DNA of 64,000 bases from Thalassia testudinum (GCA_037157565.1 JAZHRO010000013.1:73091501-73155500), one strand, 5' to 3'. Positions 11,961 through 23,557 are shown, counted from the first letter of the stretch. Translations and numbers: made by a program. The notes: a model not told the origin generated them from the sequence alone.

Positions 11961-12295
11961 AAGGACCACCACTTGCGTCATTACTTAACAACCATTTATT
12001 GTATCTTGTTTATTGATTTGTAACCTCCACCTTCCATCTCTACCCATGCAAAGAGGGAAAGGCGGACCACATGTAGGATGGTTTCATGAGTTGTCATTCC
12101 ACATGGAAGGCCATTTCACTTTTTTTTTTTTTATTCCACTTCCTCCACCAATTAATGAGGGTCCAAGTATGTACTGCACCAAAAATTAGTTTTACATGAA
12201 AAGTCGCAAAAGTAAATAATAAAATATAAAGCATCAAGAATTATCACTCACTAACTTAGTTTTAAACATTTTTTGTGAACTCATACTTAGCAAGT
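11961..12295. other. Flank of the LTR nest, no gene seen
   Basis: Unique-looking AT-rich sequence with a poly-T run near 12120. It ends in TGTTA (12296-12300), the left target duplication of solo LTR A. Confidence 0.5.
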
Positions 12296-12300
12296 TGTTA

Positions 12301-13152
12301 TGTTACGACCTGATTTTCGAATCCCTACGAGATACGGAAATCAGACCGACTCAACTGATCCTAAGACCCAGTCGTCCAACGAGAAAGTAACTCAAAAGAA
12401 CAGTAAAATAAACCACATTCATCATGCATGTAACTAACAGTAACAAAAGTACAGTAGTAAAGGAAAGAACTACTACAGTATATACCACCACAACAGTAGA
12501 GAATTAAACAAATATATAAACATGATGCTTACAATAAAAGAATACAGTTGTAACAGAAAATACTCACTACAACAGAAGAAACGGTATAGTAGGTACAACA
12601 CAAGTAAATCTACTGGGCTCTACTAGGCCCAGCACCCTCTGCGACCGCAGGCTCTGGCTGCTCAACACCTGATCCTGAAAAGGTGACAAAGGTGACACGT
12701 CAGCGAAACGCTGAGTAGAGTGGCAACCAACTAGGTAAGAAAAACAGTAAAGTGGACAAGTAGCTGTTATTTTTAATCTCTTTCTTTATTTTTCAATTTA
12801 CTCATTCATGAATTATTCCTCAGATCTTTTCTCTTGATCTCGAATGTTCCTCGTGAGAACGATCTTGATTGCAGTCTTTTCTAAAAAGTAGAAGTGACAC
12901 GTGGTGCTCTCCTGGCCGGGAGAGTCTCCCGTGGTGGTCCTACCCTCAGTCAACCACCCCAAGGTCACTGACAGACGTAACGGTGACTACGTCACGCGCG
13001 ATAAATGCACGGGTAGCTACCTCGCACTAGCACGCGGTCAGTCGTTTCCATTAACGGGTGCGCCCCAAAGCACAGCACGGAACCAGTATAGGGCAGAGCC
13101 CTCTCAATAACAGGGATCTAGCCCCTCCACAGTAACCAAACAGGGGTCTTGC
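12301..13152 (-). mobile_element. Solo LTR A, part 1 of 3 (outermost layer)
   Basis: The sequence starts TGTTACGACC, the reverse complement of the family's LTR 3' end, after a 5 bp duplication TGTTA (12296-12300) that matches TGTCA at 30731-30735 with one change. It covers the 3' 852 bp of a minus-strand LTR and is cut at CTTGC by element E. The other parts are 23563-23775 and 29152-30730, together about 2.65 kb, the length expected for this LTR. No internal coding region joins the parts, so A is a solo LTR, the usual product of LTR-LTR recombination. Confidence 0.85.
13148..13152. repeat. Target duplication of element E, left (CTTGC)
   Basis: CTTGC abuts the 5' LTR and is repeated exactly at 23558-23562 after the 3' LTR. 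Confidence 0.95.
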
Positions 13153-13695
13153 TGTAACGAGCGCGTACCCCAGACGTCTTTTAAGACGTCTGGGAGGTGG
13201 CCCAGACGTCTGTCAAGACGTCTGGGATAACATCCAGACGTCTGACCAGACGTCCGGGATAGTTTACAGACGTCTGACGAACAGTTATACTCGCACGGGA
13301 TATTCGTCTGCGCGCCTGTGCGCGCAGACCTGAGATCCGCATCTTCTCTGCGGCTGCAGGCGACTGCGGGCGTCTCTCTCTCCTCTCCGCGCGGCGTTAA
13401 AAGGGGGAGGGGGCGCGCCTCCCCTCCCGTCTCCACCATCTTCCTCCTCTCCTGCTGCGGGCGGAGCGAGCGGACGCGAGGGCGCAGCGGCAGCGGCGCA
13501 GCGAAGGCGCGGAGGAGCTGCGGCGTGCGAGGGCGGGACTCTGCCGTGAGGGCGAGCTCGCCGGGAGCGGCTTGGCCGGCCGGCGGAGGGCGCCGGGGGG
13601 CGCAGAGCGTCGCGAAGAAGGACCTGCTGCGGGCGGAGCAGCGGACGCGCGAGGTGCGACGCGGGCGGCGTCGCGAGCGGAGGCCGAGCGAGGTT

Positions 13696-13723
13696 CTGAT
13701 TCTGGAAAAATCTCCAGAATCAG
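13696..13723 (+). other. Conserved LTR hairpin
   Basis: CTGATTCTGGA (13696-13706) and TCCAGAATCAG (13713-13723) pair perfectly over 11 bp around a 6 nt loop. The same structure sits at 21413-21440 in the 3' LTR and, on the minus strand with base changes, in solo LTRs C (26812-26839), B (28615-28643) and A (30222-30250). Confidence 0.75.
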
Positions 13724-14035
13724 ACGTCTGGACTGATATCCAGACGGCAAGGGAGACGTCTGTGTGATCATACAGACGTCTGAAAGGTGAGTTCCGCTTT
13801 CTCCTTCTTCTTTTGTCGACTGACCGTACTGAAGGAGGAGGGTTGGCTGTGCGCAGGTGTTCGGATTCGTCATCCTTTGCGAATCCGACGTCTGGAAGTT
13901 GTACCAGACGGCGGGAGTGACCTCCAGACGTCCGGAGAGACCATCGGACGTCTGGGATCTAGGGGAGACGTCGCCACAGACTTCTGGACGTCCGGGGAAC
14001 CCCGCCGAACAGGTAATTCCCTGATCCACCGTTTA

Positions 14036-14063
14036 AGACGTCTGGAAGGAGTTCCAGACGTCT
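14036..14063 (+). other. AGACGTCT inverted-repeat pair
   Basis: AGACGTCTGGAA and TTCCAGACGTCT form a perfect 12 bp inverted repeat around GGAG. Because AGACGTCT is itself a palindrome, each arm is also self-complementary. Confidence 0.75.
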
Positions 14064-15843
14064 GATTTTGCACAGTATTGTCTTTCTCGACCCGTTTAGG
14101 GCCCGTTTGGGCTCCGTTTTCCGTGATTCGAGTTGCGTTCGTTTCCGAATTTATTCCTCTACCCGCCTACAGTAGCTATACACTGTTTTGAGACACTCCT
14201 TGTGTTTGATCCTTGTGATAGGACCTCGTTCGGTTGCCGTCTTGAGAGTCGCGGAGGCGCGCGGGATTCCCGACCACGCCCCCACTACTTCCGTTGTACC
14301 TGGTAGAGTGGTTTTAAGCATTAATAAAATCTGTTAAAGTATGGAACCATAACTAGAACCTAGGGCATTGCATGAACCCTAGGAATGAGAAATGTATGGA
14401 ATGATAGCTCCTAGGTGTTGCATGAATCCTAGGGCCGGAAAACTAGATTGTATGATAGATCCTAGGATATGGCATGAATCCTAGGATGGAAAAACTAGTG
14501 GAATGTATATTACTGCAGTCTTGGAAAAATAGAAAGGAATATATAAGCTGCCTGTGAAATTAATTAACAGCTGCCTGTTATGAACAAAGAAACATGTTTG
14601 AGATCATGGAAATTGAGAACGTGAATCTGGAAAGTGAAACATATGATGTTCTGAGATAAGGGGCTGGAACCCCACGGGGAATTAGGAGTGGAACTCCTGG
14701 AAAGAAAAGGAATGGAACTGAGATGTAGTTGTACTGTCTCTTGGGTACGCAGTACCAAGGGAAGTACCTGTACCTGTTTTAGTGCAGAGTGGGGCCAGCC
14801 GCCCCAGGGACCCGGGGTTAGGCTTGGCCGCTCTGTACCGACTTGTTGGCCCTCGTGTACGTAGTACCGAGGAGAGCTAGTAGTGTTAGGAGAGTACTAG
14901 CTACCCCACGGGCCCCGGGGTTCTGCTAGCCTCCTTCACCGACTTGTTAGGCCCACTAGGGCAAACCAGGGCAGTCAGACGAGGGTGCGCGGACTGTGGA
15001 GGGGCAAGGCCCCGGTTTGGTTACTGTGGAGGGGTTGGACCCCTGTTACTGAGAGGGCTCTGCCCTGGTTCCGTGCTGTGCTTTGGGCGCACCCGTTAAC
15101 GGAAACGACTGACCGCGTGCCAGTACGGGCTAGCTACCTGTGCGTTTATCGCGCGTGCCGTAGTCACCGTTACGTCTGTCAGTGACCTTGGGGTGGTTGA
15201 CTGAGGGTAGGATCACCACGGGGGACTCTCCCGGCCAGGAGAGCACCACGTGCTACTTCTACTGTTGGAAAAGACTGCAATCAAGATCGTCCCACGAGGA
15301 CATTCGAGATCAAGTAAAGGATCTGAGAAGTAAATGAAATAGCGAGAAAAATTGAAAGATGTAAATAAAGGAAGTAATAGAACATAACAGCTACTGTACA
15401 CTCTACTGTTGCCTTTAGTTAGTTTGCCACTCTACTCAGCGTTTTGCTGACGTGTTACACTCGTTACCTTTTTCAGGACCAGGTGTTGAACAGCCAGGGT
15501 CGGCGGCTGCAGAGGACGCTGGGCCGAGTAGGGTCCAGTAGAGTTGCCACAGTTTTGTACCTTCTTTTGTTTCTGTTCTAGTGAGTAGTTTTGTTTCCGC
15601 TGTACCTTCTTTACCTGCAGTTTTTGTTATATGATAAATGTTGTTTTACTGTTGTGGTGGTGCCTACTGTAGTAGTTTCTTTCCTTACTGCTGTACTTTT
15701 TACTGTTAGTTATATTCATGCTGAATGTGGTTTATTTTACTGTCTTTTGGTTACTTCCTCGTTGGACGACTGGGTCTTGGGATTAGTCGAGTCGGTCCGG
15801 TTCTCGTGTCTCGTAGGGACTCGGGAACCGGGTCGTTACAAGA

Positions 15844-15855
15844 TGGTATCAGAGC
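15844..15855 (+). promoter_or_regulatory. Primer binding site (initiator tRNA-Met)
   Basis: TGGTATCAGAGC lies three bases (AGA) after the 5' LTR. It is complementary to the 3' end of plant initiator tRNA-Met, the usual minus-strand primer of plant gypsy and copia elements. Confidence 0.95.
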
Positions 15856-16019
15856 AAGGTCGTCCCGAGAAGTGAATCAACTGACTGGAAAGTAACCAAT
15901 TCACATGTTTATAGCTAGAGTAGCCACCACAACATATCTCTTGACATGAGCTCTTAGAAGTGTTGTTAGGTACCGTCTGTTTTGACGTTTCCGTTTTGTT
16001 TCGCGTCTCCTTGCAGGAG

Positions 16020-19000
16020 ATGCCTCGTCGTGGGACTGGCGAGACTGGCCGCGGGCGCGGCCGAGGGCGAGGTCGGCGAGGTGGACGTGCTGTCGTTGAC
16101 GTCTCGGTGGACCAGCCACCACTCCCTGGCATCCAGGCCCAGGACCTCGCCAGACTGATACGGGATATTGTGCGAGAGGAGCTCCACCCACCGCCCCGAG
16201 CACCTCCTCCTGGGGTTGCAGAGGGGGAGTCCTCTGTGGGACCACGCGACGGACGCGGCGCCGGACACGAGGGAGGGGATGGGCCCCTGCCGCCCCCACC
16301 TTCCTCCGACACTTCTATACACGAGGCACCTTCGCCTGGAGGTGCACCAGCACCTCCCCTACAGCACCACTTCGAGCTTTTCGGGCAGTTCCGGAAGCTG
16401 AAGCCCCCCTCCTTCAAGGGGGATGAGGACCCGACCGAGGCAGAGGACTGGCTTGAGCAGCTGGAGAAGATCTTCGACACCCTTCGCCCCCCGGTGGAGT
16501 GCCGCGTGGCCTTTGCCACGTATCAGCTAGAGAGTGCGGCACACCGGTGGTGGAGGGCGGTCCGGGGACAGGAGAGGGACGAGCCGACGTGGGACCAGTT
16601 CGTCACCCTCTTCTGCGAGCAGTGCTTTCCCCAGACGTGGCAGGACCAGAGGAGGCGGGAGTTCCACACTCTCCGCCAAGGGACGATGACCGTGAGCGCG
16701 TACCGCACGCGTTTCTTGGAGCTGTCCCGCTTTGCAGCGACAGCGGTAGCCACTGAGGAGGAGCGCCTTTGGAGGTTCACCGAGGGGCTCCGGCCTGCGA
16801 TCCGGGGGTATGTCAAACCCCTGAAGCTGCCGACGTTTTCGAGGGTGGTAGAGGCAGCCATGACTTACGAGGAGACCAACCCGTCCGCGCGAGAGACCGA
16901 CGGCGGGCGGAAGAGGCCCTTTCAGCCAGACTTCTCACAGGGCCGGCGAGAACGGAGACACGTGGCGTCCGCAGGAGAGCCGTCACGTTGTGCAGGGCCA
17001 TCAGTGGCCTTTGGGGGCCCTCGACAGGGGCCAGTCGCCAGCACCGGACCCCCGCCTAGCCGACAGCAGGGACTCACTGAGGGCGGGAGTCGGGTTCCCC
17101 TCTGCTACCAGTGTGGCCAGCCGGGCCACGTCAGGAGGGACTGCCCATCTAGGGCAGGAGGTCAGCAGATACTTCCCGCGCAGAGCACTGGAGGGCGCGC
17201 AGGAGGCCGCGGTTTCCAGGCGCGAGGAGGAGGACCGCAGTCGCGAGGAGGGTACCGGCCAGCACCTACCCGTCCGACGAAGAGTGTGGCTGCTTCGTCC
17301 GCACCTAGAGCTGAGGGGCGTATCAACGCCCTAACACACAGGGACGCCAGAGCTTCGGGATCCGTGGTAGCAGGTATGGTTTCAGTTTCTGGCAGACTCG
17401 TTTACACGCTTTTCGATTCCGGCGCTACGCACTCGTTTGTCGCAGACAGTTTCGCAGTTAGTTTGGACCAGGATTATACATTGTTAGAGAACCCGTTCGT
17501 AATCAGAGGTCCGAGTGGTCAGCTGTTTGTAGCTGAGGAGGTGTACACGGGTTGCGGGGTCAGCATCGGGGGACACAGCCTGCCAGCTGACCTGATTATG
17601 ATACAGATGGAGGACTTTGGGGTGATCCTGGGGATGGATTGGCTGTCCGCTTACCACGCATTGGTGGACTGCTTTGAGAGGAAGATTGTCTTCTCCATTC
17701 CGGAGTTGCCTTCCTTCGAGTTTCACGGGCAGCCAGTGGACGGAGGTTTCAGGTGCATTTCGGCACTCCGGGCGGCGAGACTTTTGAGCCAGGGGTGTGA
17801 GGGCTTCTTAGCTTGTGTGGTGGCAGAGCACAGCCCCGTGGCAGACTTCCAGAGCATCCCGGTGGTCAGAGAGTACCCCGACGTGTTTCCAGACGAGTTA
17901 CCAGGACTACCGCCCGAGCGTGAGATCGAGTTTGAGATCTCACTAGTACCAGGGACCAACCCCATCTCCACCACGCCATACAGGATGGCACCGCTTGAGC
18001 TGCGAGAGCTCAAGTCTCAGTTGCAGGATCTTTTGGAGAAGGGTTTCGTGAGGCCCAGTGCGTCTCCCTGGGGAGCCCCGGTACTGTTTGTGAAGAAGAA
18101 GGATGGGACCCTACGCCTTTGTGTGGACTACAGACAGCTGAATAGGGTCACCATCAAGAACCGATATCCGCTGCCGAGGATTGACGATTTGTTTGACCAG
18201 TTGCGGGGTGCCACGGTGTTTTCCAAGATCGACTTGAGGTCTGGATACCACCAGTTGAGGATCAGGGAGACCGACGTCTCCAAGACAGCTTTCCGCACCC
18301 GGTACGGACACTACGAGTTTTTGGTCATGCCGTTTGGGCTGACCAATGCCCCCGCTGCTTTCATGGACCTGATGAACCGGGTGTTCAGACCGTACTTGGA
18401 CCAGTTTGTGGTGGTTTTCATAGATGATGTACTCATCTATTCTAGAGATCGGACGCAGCACGGACAGCACTTGCGGATGGTTCTGGACACTCTGAGACGA
18501 CGCAGGCTGTACGCCAAATACAGCAAGTGCGAGTTCTGGTTGAGGGAGGTGACCTTTTTGGGTCATGTGATCTCTGGAGACGGCCTGGCGGTGGATCCCG
18601 CCAAGGTCGAGGCAGTGCTCAGGTGGGAGAGACCGCGTTCAGTCACTGAGATTCGCAGTTTCCTGGGACTGGCAGGTTACTACAGACGGTTCATCAGAGG
18701 GTTTTCGCAGATTGCACGTCCTATGACACAGTTGACTCGGAAGGATGTGCCCTTCACTTGGACAGACGCCTGTGAGGCGTGTTTTCTGGAGCTGAAGGAG
18801 AGGTTGACCTCGGCTCCCGTGCTCACCATTCCTGACAGTAGTGGCGGGTTCGTTGTGTACACGGACGCTTCCTTGCAGGGGTTAGGAGGTGTGCTCATGC
18901 AGAGGGGTCACGTGGTCGCTTACGCTTCGCGGCAACTGAAGCCCCATGAGCATACCTACCCTACCCACGACCTAGAGTTGGCAGCTGTTGTCTTCGCGCT

Positions 19001-20783
19001 GAAGACATGGAGGCACTACTTGTACGGTGAGACCTTCGAGATTTTTACAGATCACAAGAGCCTCAGATATCTTTTTGACCAGAAGGAGCTCAACATGAGA
19101 CAGAGACGTTGGTTGGAGCTCCTGAAGGACTACGACTGCAGCATCTCCTACCACCCGGGAAAGGCCAATGTGGTGGCTGACGCCTTGAGCCGTAAGGCAC
19201 CCGCACGCTTGGCCAGTCTACAGTTACAGAGTTGGAGCCTTTTGGAGGAGGTGGGCAGTTGGCGACCTCTAGAGTTACGAGGATACTGTGGGGCAGTGAC
19301 GGTGACACGGCAGACCAGACCAGAGTTGATAGACCGCATCATCACGGGACAGATGGCCGATCCGTACTTGCAGTCTTTGCGCGACAGAGTACTGTCAGGG
19401 GACCCAGGGGACTTCTCTTTCACAGACCAGGTGTTACGCTTGAGGGGACGGCTGTGCGTCCCCAGAGACGAGGAGCTGTTGAGAGAGCTCCTGACTGAGG
19501 CACACGGTTCCAGATTCACCCTACATCCCGGGAACACGAAAATGTACCATGACTTGAGACGCGAGTTCTGGTGGAGAGGGATGAAGCGGGATGTGGGTGA
19601 GTTCGTGCAGCAGTGCTTAGTGTGCCAGCAGGTGAAAGCCGAGCATCAGAGGCCTGCAGGGCCGCTTCAGCCGCTTCCAGTGCCAGAGTGGAAGTGGGAG
19701 AGCATCACCATGGACTTGGTGGTGGGTTTACCTGTTACCCAGCGAGGACACGACGCGGTCTGGGTAATAGTGGATAGGTTGACGAAGACGGCACGATTCT
19801 TGCCGATCCGAGTCACTTTGGGACCAGCACAGTTGGCAGAGAGGTACATCCGTGATGTGGTGCGACTACACGGAGTTCCGCGGGAGATCGTATCCGACCG
19901 GGATACCCGCTTTACGTCCCAGTTTTGGGCTGAGTTTCAGCAGGCTTTGGGGACGAGGTTGAGGTTTAGCACGGCTTACCACCCCCAGACGGACGGACAG
20001 TCGGAACGCACGATACAGACACTTGAGGATCTTTTGCGTGCCTGTGTACTAGACTGGAGGGGCTCTTGGGAGGAACACCTGCCCCTGGCAGAGTTTGCAT
20101 ACAACAACAGTTATCACTCGAGCATCGGCATGGCTCCCTACGAGGCTCTGTACGGACGGAAATGCACGGCACCCTTGAGTTGGGTTGAGGTGGGGACCAA
20201 GTGGGAGGTTGGCCCCAGGTTGATCCGGCAGAGTCAGGAGGTAGTTGAACAGATCCACAGACGACTCCGCACTGTCAGGAGCAGACAGAAGAGCTACGCA
20301 GATCGCAGACGCAGAGAGGTGCAGTTCGAGGTTGGGGACCACGTCTTTCTTCGTGTTTCGCCCATGAAGGGCTTACAGCGGTTTGGGGTGAGAGGGAAGC
20401 TCGCGCCGAGGTTCGTGGGGCCCTTCGAGGTCCTGGAGCGGGTTGGACCCATTGCTTACAGACTTGCCCTTCCCCCGCAGCTTTCTGGTGTGCACGACGT
20501 GTTCCACGTGTCCAACCTCAGGAAGTACGTAGCCGATCCCAGCCACGTACTGAGTCACGAGAGCGTCGAGGTGAGCGACGACCTGACCTACCCCGAGCGG
20601 CCAGTGCAGATCCTAGACCGAGCCATCCGCAGGTTGAGACGAAAGCAAGTACCCCTGGTAAAGGTTTTGTGGAGGAGCCAGCGGTACGAGGAGGCTACCT
20701 GGGAGCCTGAGGCGGCAATGCGGGAGCGGTACCCAGAGCTTTTCGCGGGTACGTCTTTTCGGACCGGCTTCGGTCCTCTTTGA
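16020..20783 (+). CDS. Gag-Pol polyprotein with chromodomain (element E)
   Basis: The open frame of 1587 codons fuses Gag and Pol without a frameshift. I chose ATG 16020 (just after CAGGAG, followed by an Arg/Gly-rich start) rather than the in-frame ATG at 15960, whose leader looks non-coding. Domains by residue: RG-rich 1-25; retrotransposon Gag about 123-287; CCHC zinc knuckle [14 protein letters not shown] 362-375; protease FDSGAT with Asp466; RT about 647-848 with FIDD 800-803; RNase H with YTDAS Asp949; integrase HHCC about 1162-1202 (final Cys pair 1199/1202); catalytic Asp1232, Asp1293, Glu1329 with the classic 35-residue D-E gap; chromodomain about 1527-1575 with [14 protein letters not shown]. 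All expected catalytic residues are present and the length is normal, so I expect a working protein. The chromodomain probably guides insertion into heterochromatin. Confidence 0.95.
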   Translation: MPRRGTGETGRGRGRGRGRRGGRAVVDVSVDQPPLPGIQAQDLARLIRDIVREELHPPPRAPPPGVAEGESSVGPRDGRGAGHEGGDGPLPPPPSSDTSIHEAPSPGGAPAPPLQHHFELFGQFRKLKPPSFKGDEDPTEAEDWLEQLEKIFDTLRPPVECRVAFATYQLESAAHRWWRAVRGQERDEPTWDQFVTLFCEQCFPQTWQDQRRREFHTLRQGTMTVSAYRTRFLELSRFAATAVATEEERLWRFTEGLRPAIRGYVKPLKLPTFSRVVEAAMTYEETNPSARETDGGRKRPFQPDFSQGRRERRHVASAGEPSRCAGPSVAFGGPRQGPVASTGPPPSRQQGLTEGGSRVPLCYQCGQPGHVRRDCPSRAGGQQILPAQSTGGRAGGRGFQARGGGPQSRGGYRPAPTRPTKSVAASSAPRAEGRINALTHRDARASGSVVAGMVSVSGRLVYTLFDSGATHSFVADSFAVSLDQDYTLLENPFVIRGPSGQLFVAEEVYTGCGVSIGGHSLPADLIMIQMEDFGVILGMDWLSAYHALVDCFERKIVFSIPELPSFEFHGQPVDGGFRCISALRAARLLSQGCEGFLACVVAEHSPVADFQSIPVVREYPDVFPDELPGLPPEREIEFEISLVPGTNPISTTPYRMAPLELRELKSQLQDLLEKGFVRPSASPWGAPVLFVKKKDGTLRLCVDYRQLNRVTIKNRYPLPRIDDLFDQLRGATVFSKIDLRSGYHQLRIRETDVSKTAFRTRYGHYEFLVMPFGLTNAPAAFMDLMNRVFRPYLDQFVVVFIDDVLIYSRDRTQHGQHLRMVLDTLRRRRLYAKYSKCEFWLREVTFLGHVISGDGLAVDPAKVEAVLRWERPRSVTEIRSFLGLAGYYRRFIRGFSQIARPMTQLTRKDVPFTWTDACEACFLELKERLTSAPVLTIPDSSGGFVVYTDASLQGLGGVLMQRGHVVAYASRQLKPHEHTYPTHDLELAAVVFALKTWRHYLYGETFEIFTDHKSLRYLFDQKELNMRQRRWLELLKDYDCSISYHPGKANVVADALSRKAPARLASLQLQSWSLLEEVGSWRPLELRGYCGAVTVTRQTRPELIDRIITGQMADPYLQSLRDRVLSGDPGDFSFTDQVLRLRGRLCVPRDEELLRELLTEAHGSRFTLHPGNTKMYHDLRREFWWRGMKRDVGEFVQQCLVCQQVKAEHQRPAGPLQPLPVPEWKWESITMDLVVGLPVTQRGHDAVWVIVDRLTKTARFLPIRVTLGPAQLAERYIRDVVRLHGVPREIVSDRDTRFTSQFWAEFQQALGTRLRFSTAYHPQTDGQSERTIQTLEDLLRACVLDWRGSWEEHLPLAEFAYNNSYHSSIGMAPYEALYGRKCTAPLSWVEVGTKWEVGPRLIRQSQEVVEQIHRRLRTVRSRQKSYADRRRREVQFEVGDHVFLRVSPMKGLQRFGVRGKLAPRFVGPFEVLERVGPIAYRLALPPQLSGVHDVFHVSNLRKYVADPSHVLSHESVEVSDDLTYPERPVQILDRAIRRLRRKQVPLVKVLWRSQRYEEATWEPEAAMRERYPELFAGTSFRTGFGPL

Positions 20784-20869
20784 GTTTGTTATGGTTATTT
20801 GGACATCCTTTTTCCGCACCCTAGTTGGCGCAAGTTTCGGGGACGAAACTTCCTTTGAGTTTGTTATAT
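20784..20869 (+). other. Gag-Pol 3' trailer with stem-loop, no classic polypurine tract
   Basis: AGTTTCG (20833-20839) and CGAAACT (20844-20850) form a stem around GGGA; a similar TTTCG-GGACGAAA word precedes the 3' LTR in many plant chromoviruses. Normally a purine tract would then abut the LTR. Here the next bases are TCCTTTGAGTTTGTTATAT. The 15-mer CTTTGAGTTTGTTAT occurs at 20778-20792, across the Gag-Pol stop codon, and again at 20853-20867. Confidence 0.7.
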
Positions 20870-23557
20870 TGTAACGAGCGCGTACCCCAGACGTCTTTTA
20901 AGACGTCTGGGAGGTGGCCCAGACGTCTGTCAAGACGTCTGGGATAACATCCAGACGTCTGACCAGACGTCCGGGATAGTTTACAGACGTCTGACGAACA
21001 GTTATACTCGCACGGGATATTCGTCTGCGCGCCTGTGCGCGCAGACCTGAGATCCGCATCTTCTCTGCGGCTGCAGGCGACTGCGGGCGTCTCTCTCTCC
21101 TCTCCGCGCGGCGTTAAAAGGGGGAGGGGGCGCGCCTCCCCTCCCGTCTCCACCATCTTCCTCCTCTCCTGCTGCGGGCGGAGCGAGCGGACGCGAGGGC
21201 GCAGCGGCAGCGGCGCAGCGAAGGCGCGGAGGAGCTGCGGCGTGCGAGGGCGGGACTCTGCCGTGAGGGCGAGCTCGCCGGGAGCGGCTTGGCCGGCCGG
21301 CGGAGGGCGCCGGGGGGCGCAGAGCGTCGCGAAGAAGGACCTGCTGCGGGCGGAGCAGCGGACGCGCGAGGTGCGACGCGGGCGGCGTCGCGAGCGGAGG
21401 CCGAGCGAGGTTCTGATTCTGGAAAAATCTCCAGAATCAGACGTCTGGACTGATATCCAGACGGCAAGGGAGACGTCTGTGTGATCATACAGACGTCTGA
21501 AAGGTGAGTTCCGCTTTCTCCTTCTTCTTTTGTCGACTGACCGTACTGAAGGAGGAGGGTTGGCTGTGCGCAGGTGTTCGGATTCGTCATCCTTTGCGAA
21601 TCCGACGTCTGGAAGTTGTACCAGACGGCGGGAGTGACCTCCAGACGTCCGGAGAGACCATCGGACGTCTGGGATCTAGGGGAGACGTCGCCACAGACTT
21701 CTGGACGTCCGGGGAACCCCGCCGAACAGGTAATTCCCTGATCCACCGTTTAAGACGTCTGGAAGGAGTTCCAGACGTCTGATTTTGCACAGTATTGTCT
21801 TTCTCGACCCGTTTAGGGCCCGTTTGGGCTCCGTTTTCCGCGATTCGAGTTGCGTTCGTTTCCGAATTTATTCCTCTACCCGCCTACAGTAGCTATACAC
21901 TGTTTTGAGACACTCCTTGTGTTTGATCCTTGTGATAGGACCTCGTTCGGTTGCCGTCTTGAGAGTCGCGGAGGCGCGCGGGATTCCCGACCACGCCCCC
22001 ACTACTTCCGTTGTACCTGGTAGAGTGGTTTTAAGCATTAATAAAATCTGTTAAAGTATGGAACCATAACTAGAACCTAGGGCATTGCATGAACCCTAGG
22101 AATGAGAAATGTATGGAATGATAGCTCCTAGGTGTTGCATGAATCCTAGGGCCGGAAAACTAGATTGTATGATAGATCCTAGGATATGGCATGAATCCTA
22201 GGATGGAAAAACTAGTGGAATGTATATTACTGCAGTCTTGGAAAAATAGAAAGGAATATATAAGCTGCCTGTGAAATTAATTAACAGCTGCCTGTTATGA
22301 ACAAAGAAACATGTTTGAGATCATGGAAATTGAGAACGTGAATCTGGAAAGTGAAACATATGATGTTCTGAGATAAGGGGCTGGAACCCCACGGGGAATT
22401 AGGAGTGGAACTCCTGGAAAGAAAAGGAATGGAACTGAGATGTAGTTGTACTGTCTCTTGGGTACGCAGTACCAAGGGAAGTACCTGTACCTGTTTTAGT
22501 GCAGAGTGGGGCCAGCCGCCCCAGGGACCCGGGGTTAGGCTTGGCCGCTCTGTACCGACTTGTTGGCCCTCGTGTACGTAGTACCGAGGAGAGCTAGTAG
22601 TGTTAGGAGAGTACTAGCTACCCCACGGGCCCCGGGGTTCTGCTAGCCTCCTTCACCGACTTGTTAGGCCCACTAGGGCAAACCAGGGCAGTCAGACGAG
22701 GGTGCGCGGACTGTGGAGGGGCAAGGCCCCGGTTTGGTTACTGTGGAGGGGTTGGACCCCTGTTACTGAGAGGGCTCTGCCCTGGTTCCGTGCTGTGCTT
22801 TGGGCGCACCCGTTAACGGAAACGACTGACCGCGTGCCAGTACGGGCTAGCTACCTGTGCGTTTATCGCGCGTGCCGTAGTCACCGTTACGTCTGTCAGT
22901 GACCTTGGGGTGGTTGACTGAGGGTAGGATCACCACGGGGGACTCTCCCGGCCAGGAGAGCACCACGTGCTACTTCTACTGTTGGAAAAGACTGCAATCA
23001 AGATCGTCCCACGAGGACATTCGAGATCAAGTAAAGGATCTGAGAAGTAAATGAAATAGCGAGAAAAATTGAAAGATGTAAATAAAGGAAGTAATAGAAC
23101 ATAACAGCTACTGTACACTCTACTGTTGCCTTTAGTTAGTTTGCCACTCTACTCAGCGTTTTGCTGACGTGTTACACTCGTTACCTTTTTCAGGACCAGG
23201 TGTTGAACAGCCAGGGTCGGCGGCTGCAGAGGACGCTGGGCCGAGTAGGGTCCAGTAGAGTTGCCACAGTTTTGTACCTTCTTTTGTTTCTGTTCTAGTG
23301 AGTAGTTTTGTTTCCGCTGTACCTTCTTTACCTGCAGTTTTTGTTATATGATAAATGTTGTTTTACTGTTGTGGTGGTGCCTACTGTAGTAGTTTCTTTC
23401 CTTACTGCTGTACTTTTTACTGTTAGTTATATTCATGCTGAATGTGGTTTATTTTACTGTCTTTTGGTTACTTCCTCGTTGGACGACTGGGTCTTGGGAT
23501 TAGTCGAGTCGGTCCGGTTCTCGTGTCTCGTAGGGACTCGGGAACCGGGTCGTTACA
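20870..23557 (+). repeat. 3' LTR of element E, 2688 bp
   Basis: Same length as the 5' LTR, with a constant offset of 7717 bp. The only difference I found is C at 21841 against T at 14124. Confidence 0.95.

Larger units (their letters stand above)
13153..15840 (+). repeat. 5' LTR of element E, 2688 bp
   Basis: It begins TGTAACGA and ends TCGTTACA, a perfect 8 bp terminal inverted repeat with canonical TG...CA. The first 900 bp hold a GC-rich block (about 13310-13690) and about eleven exact AGACGTCT palindromes, most at 13165-13275, 13715-13780 and 14030-14062. Open frames inside the GC block (for example 13318-13767 and 13397-14029 minus) are arginine-rich by-products of composition and also appear, broken, in the older LTRs, so I do not call them genes. 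The core promoter is not obvious; TATATAAG at 14540-14547 is a weak candidate. It differs from the 3' LTR at 14124 (T here, C at 21841). Confidence 0.95.
13153..23557 (+). mobile_element. Complete Ty3/gypsy chromovirus (element E), 10405 bp
   Basis: Structure: 5' LTR 13153-15840, primer binding site 15844-15855, one Gag-Pol frame 16020-20783, 3' LTR 20870-23557. The CTTGC duplication is exact. Domain order is Gag, zinc knuckle, protease, RT, RNase H, integrase, chromodomain, which is Ty3/gypsy; the long LTRs and C-terminal chromodomain fit the Tekay/Del lineage of plant chromoviruses. The element lies within solo LTR A in the opposite orientation. I found one base difference between its LTRs, so it is a very recent insertion and may be competent. 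The lineage comes from domain layout, not a tree. Confidence 0.95.

Noticed and set aside
13165..13275. CRISPR-like spacing of AGACGTCT words
   Set aside because: The repeats are 8 bp palindromes with irregular short spacing in a plant LTR; no array or cas genes.
13318..14029. Long open frames (149 codons plus, 210 codons minus) in the LTR, repeated at 21035-21746
   Set aside because: They lie in the GC-rich LTR block, are arginine/serine-rich on both strands and are disrupted in solo LTRs A, B and C. Openness is explained by GC content.
15960..16019. Upstream in-frame ATG extending Gag-Pol by 20 residues
   Set aside because: The extra residues look like leader sequence; the ATG at 16020 follows CAGGAG and opens the Arg/Gly-rich Gag start.
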